Shown: positions 36,880 through 45,746 of the stretch, one piece after another
Layout of the letters: each line of letters begins with the position of its first letter
How positions within the stretch are numbered: position 1 is the first letter of the stretch
Assembly: GCF_004362195.1 (NCBI RefSeq)
Contig: NZ_SNWG01000001.1
Location: 1,798,001 to 1,862,000 of the forward strand
DNA length: 64,000 nucleotides
Reading direction: 5' to 3'
Origin: Microbacterium sp. BK668
Lineage (GTDB): Bacteria; Actinomycetota; Actinomycetes; Actinomycetales; Microbacteriaceae
Program-made: the position numbers and the translations under genes
The notes under the pieces: generated by a model
Database searches by the model: none
The model's input: the letters and a program-made list of their open reading frames with translations, nothing else
Told to the model about the DNA's origin: nothing

Positions 36880-38037
36880 TCAACGCAGCGCCAGCGGGAC
36901 CACCGCCAGCCCGACCGCGAGCGGCGCGGCGACGAGGCCCAGCAGCGCGAAGCGCATCCACGACACGGGGACGCCGGCGGCGGTGAGCCGGCTGTGCCAG
37001 AGCAGCGTCGCGAGCGAGGCCCAGGGAGTGACGAGGGGACCGGCGTTCACGCCGACCAGCAGCGCGCCGAGCCGCGCGGGAGAGTCGGCCACGCCCTCGA
37101 GCGCGAGATACGCGGGGAGGTTGTTCACCGCGTTGGCGCCCAGCATCCCGATTCCCGACAAGCGCCAGAGGGCGACGAGATCGTCGCCCGTGCCGCTGAG
37201 CGTCTGCAGGATCGCGGGCGCGCCGAGCGACTCGAGCACGCCGACGGAGAGGAACAGGCCGGAGGCGAAGAGGAGGAGCTGCCACGGCACGAGGGCCGGG
37301 CGCAGCGCTCGCGGGAAGCGCCACACGAAGACGATGACGAGGACGACGGCAGCGGTCAGGGCGGGGACCCACGGGGGTACGCCCGAGACGAGGAGCGGAA
37401 GCAGGATGACGACGACCGCGCCCGCCAGCCACGACAGCGTCCGGTCGCCGATCGCGGGTGGCGCTGCCGGGGTGAACCGGCCCCGGAGCGCGCGACGGAA
37501 GACGGTCCACAGGATCCCCACCGAGATCGCGATCGCTATGAGCGCCGACGGCCCGAGCAGCGCGAGGAAGGTTCCCGCGCCGATCCCGAGCGACTCGACG
37601 GCGAGGAGGTTCGTGAGGTTCGAGACGGGGAGCAGGAGTGATGCCGTGTTGGCCAGCCAGACCGTCGCAAACGCGAAGGGCAGCGGATCCAGACGGTGCG
37701 CTCGCGCCACGGCGACGACCACCGGCGTCAGGAGCACCGCTGTCGTGTCGAGCGAGAGGAACGCCGTCGACAGGATCGCCAGGCCCACCACGAGCAGCCA
37801 CAGCACCCCCACGCGCCGCCGGGAGGTCCGGGCGAGAAACGCGGATGCGAGATCGAAGACGCCCGCGAGGGCGGCGAGCTCGGCCACGACGGTGATCGCG
37901 AGGACGAAGAGCAGGATCGGCCACACGCGGTCGGCGATGGCCAGCACCTCCGACATCGGCATGATGCCGGCCGCGACGGCGCCGGCGCTGAGGAGCAGGA
38001 GGACCGCTCCGATGACGGCGATCGGCACGTCCTCCAT
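36880..38037 (-). CDS. SLC13/ArsB-type permease
   Basis: 385 residues with about eleven hydrophobic helices. The layout fits the ion-transporter superfamily (ArsB/NhaD/SLC13): FLSLDTTAVLLTPVVVAVA, NTASLLLPVSNLTNLLAV and ANAVNNLPAYLALEG, the last being the repeated 'NxxxNxP' hairpin motif. Substrate unknown; annotations of such proteins as arsenite pumps are not supported by neighbours (no arsR/arsC). ATG at 38037 has only a weak Shine-Dalgarno. Confidence 0.8.
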   Translation of the reverse strand: MEDVPIAVIGAVLLLLSAGAVAAGIMPMSEVLAIADRVWPILLFVLAITVVAELAALAGVFDLASAFLARTSRRRVGVLWLLVVGLAILSTAFLSLDTTAVLLTPVVVAVARAHRLDPLPFAFATVWLANTASLLLPVSNLTNLLAVESLGIGAGTFLALLGPSALIAIAISVGILWTVFRRALRGRFTPAAPPAIGDRTLSWLAGAVVVILLPLLVSGVPPWVPALTAAVVLVIVFVWRFPRALRPALVPWQLLLFASGLFLSVGVLESLGAPAILQTLSGTGDDLVALWRLSGIGMLGANAVNNLPAYLALEGVADSPARLGALLVGVNAGPLVTPWASLATLLWHSRLTAAGVPVSWMRFALLGLVAAPLAVGLAVVPLALR

Positions 38038-38117
38038 CCTGAGCCCACTCGCACCGGTGCGACGCCGCGGCGCACGGAAAGGGGCGGCCTCGGACAGCCG
38101 CCCCCTTGCACCCCCGC

Positions 38118-38789
38118 TTACTGGGCCGGAGGCATCAGCACCGTGTCGATGAGGTAGACGACGGCGTTGGCGGTCTGCACGCCGCCGCAGACGACCATGG
38201 CGTCGTTGACCATCAGCTCATCGCCGCTTCCGGTCACCTCGAGGTCGGCGCCCTGCACGGTGGCGTGCGTGCCGACGATGTCGTCCGGCTGGATCTGGCC
38301 GGGCACGACGTGGTAGGTGAGGATCGACGACAGCGTCGCGGAGTCGGTCTTGAGTGCCTCGATCGTCGCCGGGTCGATCTTGGCGAAGGCGTCGTCGACG
38401 GGAGCGAAGACGGTGAACTCGCCGCCGTTGAGCGTGTCGACGAGGTCGACCTCGGGGTTCAGCTGTCCGCTGACGGCCGAAACGAGCGTCGTGAGGAGCG
38501 GGTTGTTGGATGCCGCGACCGCCACGGGATCCTCCGCCATGCCCGCGACCGAGCCGTCGCCGTCCGGCACGGCTTCGGCGTAGTCCTGGCAGCCGGGGCC
38601 GACCAGGTTGGCCGCCGGGTCCATCATGTCGTCGGTCATCGCCGACTGCGTGGGCTCGGAGCTCGGCGCCGTCGACTCCATCGAGTCGTCCGAGGTGCCG
38701 CCGCTCGAGGAGCTGCAGGCCGAGAGGGCGAGAGCCGCCGCGAAAGCGAGTGAGAGTCCTGCGGCGAGGTGGGTCTTCTTGGTGAGCAT
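38118..38789 (-). CDS. Fasciclin-domain lipoprotein (MPT83/MPT70-like)
   Basis: 223 residues. Signal peptide with lipobox ALSAC (Cys about 25), an S/T/D/M-rich linker, then one FAS1 domain (about 90-220): [42 protein letters not shown] and [15 protein letters not shown], ending [11 protein letters not shown]. Resembles the SigK-controlled MPT83/MPT70 proteins of M. tuberculosis. ATG at 38789 follows GGAGG. Its promoter matches that of sigK on the other side of the intergenic region. Confidence 0.9.
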   Translation of the reverse strand: MLTKKTHLAAGLSLAFAAALALSACSSSSGGTSDDSMESTAPSSEPTQSAMTDDMMDPAANLVGPGCQDYAEAVPDGDGSVAGMAEDPVAVAASNNPLLTTLVSAVSGQLNPEVDLVDTLNGGEFTVFAPVDDAFAKIDPATIEALKTDSATLSSILTYHVVPGQIQPDDIVGTHATVQGADLEVTGSGDELMVNDAMVVCGGVQTANAVVYLIDTVLMPPAQ

Positions 38790-38874
38790 GAGTTCCTCCG
38801 TTGTCGAGGGCCGGTGCGACCCCTGTGGACACCCCGGTGCTGCGGGTGGTGCGCCGGAAGCGGCGTACACGGGC

Positions 38875-38903
38875 TGTTCGAGGCATCCGTCCGAACGGAT
38901 TGG
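38875..38903 (-). promoter_or_regulatory. ECF (SigK-type) promoter of the fasciclin gene
   Basis: On the minus strand: CCAATCC (38903-38897), 16-nt spacer, CGAACA (38880-38875). Predicted start near 38868, giving an ~80-nt leader. Both hexamer blocks and spacing are identical to the sigK promoter. Confidence 0.75.
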
Positions 38904-38940
38904 ATTCCGCCGCGAACACGGGTCCGCCCGCGCGCGCGGA

Positions 38941-38969
38941 CCAATCCGACCGGCGCGCGGGCACGAACA
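38941..38969 (+). promoter_or_regulatory. ECF (SigK-type) promoter of sigK-rskA
   Basis: CCAATCC (38941-38947), 16-nt spacer, CGAACA (38964-38969). Predicted start near 38976, ~48 nt before the sigK ATG. M. tuberculosis SigK promoters use CCATCC and CGAAT-like elements, so autoregulation is likely. Confidence 0.75.
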
Positions 38970-39023
38970 CACCGACAGACGCAAGCCCGACGCGTCGACT
39001 AGGGCGGAAGGATCGGCTAGGGC

Positions 39024-39626
39024 ATGCTGAGCAGTGTGGTGATTGACGACGTGGACGTGCCCGAGGACGGCCCTGGGCGCATCGACCACGTCGGCGACCT
39101 GCTGGGCCGCATCTCCGACGGAGACCAGGCCGCCTTCGCCCGCCTCTACGACATGCTCGCCTCCCGGGTCTTCGGCCTGATCCTGCGTGTGCTCGTCGAC
39201 CGCGCGCAGAGCGAGGAGGTTCTGCAGGAGGTGTTCCTGGAGGTGTGGCAATCCGCTGACCGATTCGCTCCGAAGAAAGGTCAGGGGAGGGCGTGGGTGC
39301 TCACGATCGCGCACAGACGTGCCGTCGACCGCGTGCGGTCGGCGCAGGCCAGTGCCGATCGCGACGTCCGCGTCGGCTTCCGTGATCTCGACGTCGCTCA
39401 CGACGGAGTCGCCGAACAGGCGGAGCTTCGCATCGAGGGACTCCGGGTCGCGAAGGCCGTCGCCGCTCTGCCGGAAGCGCAGCGCGAGGCCATCACGCTG
39501 GCCTACTTCGGTGGGTACAGTCAGAGCGAGATCGCCGCGCTGGTCGGCGCGCCCCTGGGAACGATCAAGACGAGGATGCGCGACGGCCTGTCGCGCCTGC
39601 GCACCGAGATGGGGGTGACACCGTGA
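39024..39626 (+). CDS. sigK: ECF RNA polymerase sigma factor SigK
   Basis: 200 residues. Sigma region 2 includes [34 protein letters not shown] and [17 protein letters not shown]. Region 4 includes [23 protein letters not shown] and [15 protein letters not shown]. Assignment to SigK rests on the partner RskA-type anti-sigma factor and the fasciclin gene opposite. The ATG at 39024 has AAGGA 11 nt upstream; GTG at 39036 is an alternative. It overlaps rskA (GTGA). Confidence 0.9.
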   Translation: MLSSVVIDDVDVPEDGPGRIDHVGDLLGRISDGDQAAFARLYDMLASRVFGLILRVLVDRAQSEEVLQEVFLEVWQSADRFAPKKGQGRAWVLTIAHRRAVDRVRSAQASADRDVRVGFRDLDVAHDGVAEQAELRIEGLRVAKAVAALPEAQREAITLAYFGGYSQSEIAALVGAPLGTIKTRMRDGLSRLRTEMGVTP

Positions 39627-40666
39627 ACGTGCAGGAGTTCGCCGAGCTGGCTGCCGGGCATGCCCTGAACGCGCTGTCGCCGGACGACCAGCGCGCCTTC
39701 CGCAACGCTCTCGCCGAGCATCCGGAGTGGGCCGCCATCATCGATGCCGATGTCGCGACCGCGGCCCAGCTGGGTGAGACCGTGGATGCCGTGACGCCCC
39801 CGGCAGCGCTCCGCGGAGAACTCCTCTCGCGGATCGCCGGCGGCCCGATCACCGACGAGCGGCCGCCGCAGCTCGGGCGCTCGGCTTCCCGGAAGCAGAG
39901 AGCCGACGGCTCCGACCCGCTCGCGCCGGGCGCTGCCGCCTCCGACCCGCTCACGACGAAACCTGCCGCCGCCGAGCCGCTCGCGCCGGGCGCTGCCGCC
40001 GCCGAGCCCTCCAAGCCGGGCGCTGCCGCCGCCGAGCCCTCCAAGCCGGGCGCTGCCGGCGCCGAGCCCCCCAAGCCGAGCGTTCGCGCTTCCGACGTCG
40101 TCGAGCCCCTTCCCGGGCTCGTCGCGCCGCTGCGCTCCGCCGACGATCCGCGTCGTCGCGACGAACCGCCGCCGACCACCGAGGCGGTCCAGACCGTCGC
40201 GCGGCGCAACTGGACACGCGGACTGCTCGCGCTCGCAGCATCCTTCGTGCTCCTCATCGCCCTCGGCACGACCGCCGTCGTCATCGGCGACCGCCTGCGC
40301 GAGCCGGCGTCGGTCGCCGCCCTCAACGAGATCGAGGACGCGCCGGACGCGCAGGTGGCGACCGTGGAGGTCGACAGCGGCGGCACCGCTACCGCGCACT
40401 GGTCGGAGTCGATCGGCAAGGCGGTGCTCGTGACCGACGGCGTCGCCGAGCCGGCCTCCGGCAAGACGTACGAGCTGTGGTTCGTCCGGGGCGATACCCC
40501 CGTCTCCGCGGGCCTTTTCGACACGGACGACGCCGGGCGGGCGACGGCGCTCCTCGAGGAGCCCATGCAGACCGGCGACGTCATCGCCGTCACCGTCGAG
40601 GATCGGGGCGGCTCCAAGACGGGGCAGCCCACCTCGGACCCGATCTTCACCATCCCCACGGCCTGA
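39623..40666 (+). CDS. rskA: Anti-sigma-K factor RskA, with repeat insertion
   Basis: 347 residues. N-terminal anti-sigma domain ([20 protein letters not shown], about 1-75), then ~60 residues of a ten-residue Ala/Pro repeat ([14 protein letters not shown], about 97-156), a linker, one transmembrane helix ([21 protein letters not shown], about 207-227) and the C-terminal RskA domain ([20 protein letters not shown]). Usual RskA proteins are ~230 residues; the repeat and linker account for the excess. GTG at 39623 overlaps the sigK stop. Probably released by regulated proteolysis at the membrane. Confidence 0.9.
   Translation: MNVQEFAELAAGHALNALSPDDQRAFRNALAEHPEWAAIIDADVATAAQLGETVDAVTPPAALRGELLSRIAGGPITDERPPQLGRSASRKQRADGSDPLAPGAAASDPLTTKPAAAEPLAPGAAAAEPSKPGAAAAEPSKPGAAGAEPPKPSVRASDVVEPLPGLVAPLRSADDPRRRDEPPPTTEAVQTVARRNWTRGLLALAASFVLLIALGTTAVVIGDRLREPASVAALNEIEDAPDAQVATVEVDSGGTATAHWSESIGKAVLVTDGVAEPASGKTYELWFVRGDTPVSAGLFDTDDAGRATALLEEPMQTGDVIAVTVEDRGGSKTGQPTSDPIFTIPTA
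39911..40090 (+). repeat. Six 30-bp tandem repeats inside rskA
   Basis: Six in-register 30-bp units, e.g. GCCGAGCCCTCCAAGCCGGG plus CGCTGCCGCC, at 39911, 39941, 39971, 40001, 40031 and 40061. Units 4 and 5 differ by a single base. They encode the ten-residue repeat in the cytoplasmic linker. Confidence 0.9.
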
Positions 40667-40704
40667 GCCGGGCGAGCGCCGGCGAGCCCGGGTAGCCTCG
40701 GACC

Positions 40705-41118
40705 GTGGCATCCGTCCGCTCGGCGCAGACGCCGCAGACGCTGGTGCATCTGCGGCGCGCGCGGGACCTCATGGACAGGGACTACGCGCAGCCGCTGGAT
40801 GTGCCGACGATGGCGGCGAAGGCGCTCATGTCGCCCGCGCACTTCTCGCGGGAGTTCAAGGCGGCCTACGGCGAGACGCCGTACGCCTACCTCATGACGC
40901 GCCGCATCGAGCGCGCGATGGCGCTGCTGCGGGCCGGCTCATCGGTGACGGATGCCTGCACCGCGGTCGGCGCGACCTCCCTCGGCTCGTTCAGCTCGAC
41001 GTTCACCGAGATCGTCGGCGAGACGCCGAGCGCCTACCGGGCACGTCCGCACGAGGCGGCGGAGGCGATGCCCCTGTGCATCGCGAGACTCCTGACGCGG
41101 CCGGCGCGGTACGCCTGA
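40705..41118 (+). CDS. AraC-family regulator, DNA-binding domain only
   Basis: 137 residues with an AraC double helix-turn-helix: DVPTMAAKALMSPAHFSREFKA and TDACTAVGATSLGSFSSTFTEIVGETPSAY. No effector-binding domain. GTG at 40705 has TAGCCT 6 nt upstream (leaderless). The next gene is a VOC-family protein, and AraC/VOC pairs are common. Its target is probably that neighbour. The 3' end overlaps a 25-bp tandem duplication. Confidence 0.85.
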   Translation: MASVRSAQTPQTLVHLRRARDLMDRDYAQPLDVPTMAAKALMSPAHFSREFKAAYGETPYAYLMTRRIERAMALLRAGSSVTDACTAVGATSLGSFSSTFTEIVGETPSAYRARPHEAAEAMPLCIARLLTRPARYA

Positions 41119-41145
41119 GCGCCGGCCGGCGCGGTACGCCTGAGC
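41099..41145. repeat. 22-bp direct duplication at the 3' end of the AraC gene
   Basis: GGCCGGCGCGGTACGCCTGA(GC) occurs at 41099-41120 and again at 41124-41145. The first copy contains the stop codon. Confidence 0.8.
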
Positions 41146-41252
41146 TCCGCTCGCCTGCACTCCTCCGCCCGGCGGAGGTCTTCAGGTGAAGGGAGGACGG
41201 ATCCGGCCGCATCGACCTCCGCTCGCCTGCACTCCTCCGCTCGGCGGAGGTC
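41145..41252. repeat. Two 36-bp direct repeats, each with a small hairpin
   Basis: 41145-41180 and 41217-41252 differ at one base (C/T). Each ends with CCTCCG...CGGAGG, a short stem. They occupy the gap before the VOC gene. Confidence 0.8.
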
Positions 41253-41324
41253 GACATCATGCGAGAGCCCGATCGAGCAGGATCGGAGAAGCGCGGTCTC
41301 GCACGCTGCCCTACCGTGGCAGCC

Positions 41325-41732
41325 ATGACCGACATCGCACTCGCCTACAGCCCCATCACCGTCGACGACGTCGACGCGGCGATCCCCTTCTACCGCGACG
41401 GGCTCGGGCTCGAGATCGTCAACGACGTGGCCTACGACGGGCACCGCTGGGTCAGCTTCGGATTCCCCGGCCAGCCGGGCCTCGCCCTCGTCGTCTCGGA
41501 CCCGACCGCCGGGCGATCGCCCGAAGACGGCGACGCGCTGGAGCGCCTCGTCGTGAAGGGCTCGGGACCGGGGCCGTATGTCTTCACGACGCGGGACCTC
41601 GACGCCACCTTCGAGCGCCTGCGGGCTTTCGGCGCCGAGGTGCTGCAGGAGCCGATCGACCAGGGGTGGGGAGCTCGGGATGCCGCGTTCCGCGACCCTG
41701 CGGGCAATCACATCCGCATCAACCAGGCCTGA
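41325..41732 (+). CDS. VOC (glyoxalase/bleomycin-resistance) family protein
   Basis: 135 residues, one VOC fold: ITVDDVDAAIPFYRDGLGLEIVND, a central FTTRDLDATFERLRAFGAEVL and a C-terminal ARDAAFRDPAGNHIRINQ with the usual metal-site Glu/His region. Function not predictable. ATG at 41325 has TACCGT 7 nt upstream (leaderless). Confidence 0.82.
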   Translation: MTDIALAYSPITVDDVDAAIPFYRDGLGLEIVNDVAYDGHRWVSFGFPGQPGLALVVSDPTAGRSPEDGDALERLVVKGSGPGPYVFTTRDLDATFERLRAFGAEVLQEPIDQGWGARDAAFRDPAGNHIRINQA

Positions 41733-41831
41733 CGGCGGCCTCACGGTCGCGGACGCGCGATGTGCCTGCCGTGGATGACGGCCGAGCGCAACGGGGGGAC
41801 CGCGCTCGTGGCCGCGAGTAGCCTTGGGCGG

Positions 41832-42470
41832 GTGACTGACGGATCGAGGGACTACCACAAGCCCGTGCGACGCCCCGCCGAGCTGTTCGACCGCCTGTTC
41901 TCGGCGGAGGATCCCGCCGAGGTCTCGCGCGTCGCCCACTCGACCGCTCAGGCTCTGCTGTCCCGCGTGCGCGAGGACCGCAGCGCCGAAGTCATCGACC
42001 GTCTCGTCGCCTTCACGACCGAGCACGGCATCGACGACATCGCCGAGCTGTGGTCGCGGTCGCCGGCCAAGACGCTGCCGGGGGCGCTCTGGCGCCTGTA
42101 TCTGCTCCAGCTGATGATCCACGACGATCCGCAGACGGCGGCCCTCCTCTACGAGCGCGGGAGGACCGAGCTGCACTCGGCGGACGCCGTCGTGGCGGGC
42201 GCTCCCGTGCCGGCCGGTCCCGACGAGCTCGTCACCCTCATCGACACGATCCTGCGCGGGCTCTTCGAGGGGGACTTCGCCGTCGCCCTCGATCGCGCGG
42301 CGGCCTTCTGCCGGGTGCAGGCCTCGGGTGCGACCCATCTCGCCGACGACTACGAGCCGACCGAGCCCCAGCGGGCGTCGGCGTTCACGACGCGCGCCCT
42401 GCGCCTGTCGGACTATGCCGGCGACCTTGCGGCCTGCGCGGCGCTGTGGCGCCGCGACGCCCTCACCTGA
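41832..42470 (+). CDS. Conserved hypothetical protein
   Basis: 212 residues, soluble, mostly helical: PAELFDRLFSAEDPAEVSRV, AFTTEHGIDDIAELWSRSPAKTLPGALWRLYLL, LYERGRTELHSADAVVAG and a C-terminal FTTRALRLSDYAGDLAACAALW. I recognise no domain. GTG at 41832 has TAGCCT (41819-41824) 7 nt upstream, which excludes the longer frame starting 72 bp earlier. Confidence 0.7.
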   Translation: MTDGSRDYHKPVRRPAELFDRLFSAEDPAEVSRVAHSTAQALLSRVREDRSAEVIDRLVAFTTEHGIDDIAELWSRSPAKTLPGALWRLYLLQLMIHDDPQTAALLYERGRTELHSADAVVAGAPVPAGPDELVTLIDTILRGLFEGDFAVALDRAAAFCRVQASGATHLADDYEPTEPQRASAFTTRALRLSDYAGDLAACAALWRRDALT

Positions 42471-42616
42471 GGTCCGGGAACGCACTCCACTGCGGCATCT
42501 CGGCTCGGACGGGCGAGATCGGGTCTCCTGCGCCGCCGGCCGACGCAGCTGAGCCGGGTGGGATGGCACGGGCGGTCCGTCCGGACATCGGGTTGAAGAC
42601 GCCCGGACATGCAAGT

Positions 42617-42694
42617 GCCGGGCCGCAGAACGCCTCTCGGCGCAAGGCCGCTCGCGGCGGCAGAAGATGGAGCCCGGGGTTACTGCGGCCCGGC
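42617..42694. repeat. 12-bp perfect inverted repeat in the 280-bp gap before pabC
   Basis: GCCGGGCCGCAG (42617-42628) and CTGCGGCCCGGC (42683-42694), 54 nt apart. Nothing else was seen in 42471-42737. Confidence 0.4.
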
Positions 42695-42750
42695 CATGAC
42701 AGTGTAACCGAGCGACGGGGGCGGCTATTCCCGCGCGTAGGCTTCGATGC

Positions 42751-43638
42751 ATGGCTTGGCGCTACGCCCTCATGATCGACCCCGCGGCATCCGAGGATCC
42801 GCGCACCGACTTCTCCGGCACCTTCACCGTCGTCGATCCGACCACACCGGCCCTCAGCGTCGGCGAGCTCAGCACGCAGCGCGGCGACGGCATCTTCGAG
42901 TCGATCGGCGTCGTGAACGGTCACGCGCAGGAGGTCGGCCCGCACCTCGACCGGCTGGCGCATTCGGCACGGCTGTGCGACCTGCCCGCGCCCAATCGCG
43001 AGCAGTGGCGTCAGGCCATCCTCCGCGCGGCGGCTGAGAGCCGCGCCGAGGGTGAGGGCGTCATCAAGCTCATCCTCAGCCGGGGCGTCGAGCACGGACC
43101 CGCCCCGACGGCCTGGGTCACTGCCGCGCAGGCGCCGGACAATTCGGCGGCGCGCACCCGCGGCATCCGTGTCGTCACCCTCGACCGTGGTTACGACAGC
43201 GGCGCGCCGGCCCGCGCGCCGTGGCTGCTGCTCGGAGCCAAGACGCTCTCGTACGCCGTCAACATGGCGGCGATCCGGGAGGCGAAGCGGCGCGGAGCGG
43301 ACGACGCGATCTTCGTCTCGAGCGACGGATTCGTGCTCGAGGCGCCGACCGCGTCGGTCGTGCTGCGCTTCGGCGACCGGTTCGTGACGCCTGAGCCCTC
43401 CGGGGCGATCCTGCACGGCACGACTCAGATGAGCCTCTTCGACCACCTCCGCGAGCTCGGCCGCGCGGTCGCCTACGAGCAGATCCGGGTCGAGGATCTC
43501 TCCGGCGCGGATGCCGCGTGGCTGCTCTCGAGCGTCCGGCTGGCCGCTCCCATCACGTCCATCGACGGCGTCGCGCTCCCCGTCGACGCCGAGCTCACTG
43601 CATCCTTCACGGACTATCTGCTGAGTCCCCGCGACTGA
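42751..43638 (+). CDS. pabC: Aminodeoxychorismate lyase (class IV aminotransferase)
   Basis: 295 residues of fold-type IV PLP enzyme: STQRGDGIFESIGVVNG, LKLILSRG-like strand, the PLP Lys in LLLGAKTLSYAVNMAAIREA, then DDAIFVSSDGFVLEAPTASVVL and AILHGTTQMSL. Makes p-aminobenzoate for folate, or acts as a branched-chain/D-amino acid aminotransferase; no pabAB is nearby. ATG at 42751 has TAGGCT 7 nt upstream (leaderless). Confidence 0.8.
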   Translation: MAWRYALMIDPAASEDPRTDFSGTFTVVDPTTPALSVGELSTQRGDGIFESIGVVNGHAQEVGPHLDRLAHSARLCDLPAPNREQWRQAILRAAAESRAEGEGVIKLILSRGVEHGPAPTAWVTAAQAPDNSAARTRGIRVVTLDRGYDSGAPARAPWLLLGAKTLSYAVNMAAIREAKRRGADDAIFVSSDGFVLEAPTASVVLRFGDRFVTPEPSGAILHGTTQMSLFDHLRELGRAVAYEQIRVEDLSGADAAWLLSSVRLAAPITSIDGVALPVDAELTASFTDYLLSPRD

Positions 43639-43660
43639 GCCGCCCGCGGCCCGCACGAGC

Positions 43661-43725
43661 GGAGGAGATTCGGCGGGGGGAGGATGAATCCGGGGGAGTC
43701 CTCCTCCCTCGGCTGGATCTCCTCC
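43661..43725 (+). terminator. Long hairpin after pabC
   Basis: GGAGGAGAT (43661-43669) pairs with ATCTCCTCC (43717-43725), with further purine/pyrimidine complementarity inside. It starts 23 nt past the pabC stop. Confidence 0.5.
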
Positions 43726-43768
43726 CGCCGTCCGATCCGAAACGCCGAACGCCCGTCGTGAGAACGCG

Positions 43769-43800
43769 GGACGCCGGTCCCCGCGAGGAGACCGGCGTCC
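43769..43800. terminator. Bidirectional hairpin between pabC and pstB
   Basis: GGACGCCGGTC (43769-43779) pairs with GACCGGCGTCC (43790-43800) around a 10-nt loop, 16 bp beyond the pstB stop. Confidence 0.65.
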
Positions 43801-43816
43801 GACGCGTCGGTGCGAC

Positions 43817-44596
43817 TCAGCCGAAGCGGCCCGAGACGTAGTCCTCGGTGGCCTGCACGCTCGGGGTCGTGAAGATCGACGTCGTGTCGTTGTACTCGAT
43901 GAGCTTGCCGGGCTTTCCGGTGCCGGCGATGTTGAAGAACGCTGTCTTGTCGGACACCCGCGAGGCCTGCTGCATGTTGTGCGTGACGATGACGACCGTG
44001 TACTCGGTCTTGAGCTCCTCGATCAGCTCCTCGATCGCGTAGGTCGAGATCGGGTCAAGGGCCGAGCACGGCTCGTCCATGAGGATCACCTCGGGGGAGA
44101 CCGCGATCGCCCGCGCGATGCACAGGCGCTGCTGCTGACCCCCGGAGAGGCCGGAGCCCGGCTTGTCGAGGCGGTCCTTCACCTCGTTCCACAGGTTCGC
44201 ACCGCGCAGCGACCTCTCGACGAGGGCGTCGGCGTCGGACTTGGAGATGCGCTTGTTGTTGAGCTTGACTCCCGCGAGGACGTTCTCCTTGATCGACATC
44301 GTCGGGAACGGGTTCGGACGCTGGAACACCATCCCCACCTGACGGCGGACCTGCACGGGATCGACGCCCGGACCGTACAGGTTGTCGCCGTCGAGCAGGA
44401 CCTCGCCCTCCACGCGCGCACCGGGGATGACCTCGTGCATGCGGTTCAGCGTCCGCAGGAAGGTGGACTTGCCGCATCCGGACGGGCCGATGAAGGCCGT
44501 CACGGTGCGCGGCTCGATGTCGAGTGAGACGCCCTCGACGGCGAGGAAGTCGCCGTAATAGACGTTCAGATCGTTGACTTCGATGCTCTTGGACAC
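43817..44596 (-). CDS. pstB: Phosphate ABC transporter ATP-binding protein
   Basis: 259 residues: Walker [14 protein letters not shown]-loop [13 protein letters not shown], signature [15 protein letters not shown], Walker [14 protein letters not shown]. Last gene of pstSCAB, read leftward. PhoU is not in this operon but 14 kb away beside senX3. Confidence 0.97.
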   Translation of the reverse strand: MSKSIEVNDLNVYYGDFLAVEGVSLDIEPRTVTAFIGPSGCGKSTFLRTLNRMHEVIPGARVEGEVLLDGDNLYGPGVDPVQVRRQVGMVFQRPNPFPTMSIKENVLAGVKLNNKRISKSDADALVERSLRGANLWNEVKDRLDKPGSGLSGGQQQRLCIARAIAVSPEVILMDEPCSALDPISTYAIEELIEELKTEYTVVIVTHNMQQASRVSDKTAFFNIAGTGKPGKLIEYNDTTSIFTTPSVQATEDYVSGRFG

Positions 44597-44638
44597 GGAT
44601 TCCTCTTGTTTCGGGAAGGGGAGAAGGGATGCCTCGGC

Positions 44639-45745
44639 TCAGCGCCCGAGCTTGGGCGCGAAGAGCTTCGCGACCAGGCGCGCCACGAGGTTCAGGACCA
44701 TGACGAAGACGATGAGCAGCAGCGCGGCGGCCCACGCGCGCTCGATGTACGCCGACGCCGGGATGCCCTGATTCATGTACTGGGTATAGGCGAAGACGGG
44801 GAGGGTCATCATCCGGCCCTCGAAGAGGTTGTAGTTCATGGATGCCGTCACCCCCGCCGTGAGCAGGAGCGGCGCGGTCTCGCCGATGACGCGGGATATC
44901 GAGAGCATGATGCCGGTCGTGATGCCGGCCATCGCCGTCGGCAGCACGACCTTCGCGATCGTGCGCCACTTCGGCACGCCGAGGGCGTAGGCCGCTTCGC
45001 GCAGCTCGTTGGGGACGAGACGCAGCATCTCCTCGCTCGAGCGCACGACGACCGGGATCATGAGCACCGAGAGCGCGATCGACCCCATGAACCCCATGCG
45101 GATGCCGGGACCGAGGAAGAGGGCGAACAGCGCGTAGGCGAAGAGGCCGGCGACGATCGAGGGGATGCCGGTCATCACGTCGACGAGGAACGTGATGCCC
45201 TGGGCGATCGGCTTGCCCGCCCCGTACTCGACGAGGTAGATCGCCGCGAAGATGCCGATGGGGATCGAGATGATCGCCGCGGCGAGCGTGATGAGCACCG
45301 TGCCGACGATCGCATGCAGCGCACCGCCGCCTTCGCCCACCACGTTTCGCATCGAACTGCTGAGGAACTCGGCCGACAGGCCGGCGATGCCGTTCACGAG
45401 CACCGTGTAGGCGACCGACACGAGCGGCACCATCGCGATGAGGAACGCGATCGTGACGACCCCGGTCACGAGTCGGTCCACGGCCTTGCGGCGGCTCTCG
45501 ACGATCGCCGAGGCGACGGTGATCATGAGCAGGTACAGGATGGCCGTCACGACGGCCCAGCCGGCGAGGTTGAAGCCGTCGCCGCCGGCGACCGAGAGCA
45601 GGAGGAAGACGATCCCGCTGAGGAGGGCCGAACCGGCCAGGACCGCCCAGGGCGTCAAGCGGGGCAGCTGACCCGTGGTGAGGCTCGGCGCCTGCGAGGT
45701 GGGCGCGGGGGACGGGGTGCGCGTCGGTGTCGTCGTGATCGCCAT
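44639..45745 (-). CDS. pstA: Phosphate ABC transporter permease PstA
   Basis: 368 residues, longer than the ~280-300 usual for PstA because of an N-terminal part with two extra hydrophobic segments (LTPWAVLAGSALLSGIVFLLLSV, AGWAVVTAILYLLMITVASAI). Core: GTVLITLAAAIISIPIGIFAAIYLVEYG and the coupling loop ELREAAYALGVPKWRTIAKVVLPTA. The one-base gap to pstC indicates coupling. Confidence 0.95.
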   Translation of the reverse strand: MAITTTPTRTPSPAPTSQAPSLTTGQLPRLTPWAVLAGSALLSGIVFLLLSVAGGDGFNLAGWAVVTAILYLLMITVASAIVESRRKAVDRLVTGVVTIAFLIAMVPLVSVAYTVLVNGIAGLSAEFLSSSMRNVVGEGGGALHAIVGTVLITLAAAIISIPIGIFAAIYLVEYGAGKPIAQGITFLVDVMTGIPSIVAGLFAYALFALFLGPGIRMGFMGSIALSVLMIPVVVRSSEEMLRLVPNELREAAYALGVPKWRTIAKVVLPTAMAGITTGIMLSISRVIGETAPLLLTAGVTASMNYNLFEGRMMTLPVFAYTQYMNQGIPASAYIERAWAAALLLIVFVMVLNLVARLVAKLFAPKLGR

Positions 45746-45746
45746 G

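Noticed and set aside
36880..38037. Arsenite efflux pump ArsB
   Set aside because: Fold fits the broader ion-transporter group, but no ars regulator or reductase is adjacent, so the substrate was left open.
39011..39036. Leaderless start of sigK at GTG 39036
   Set aside because: The nearby hexamers (TAGGGC, CATGCT) miss the TANNNT pattern, while an ECF promoter at 38941-38969 and AAGGA before ATG 39024 fit better.
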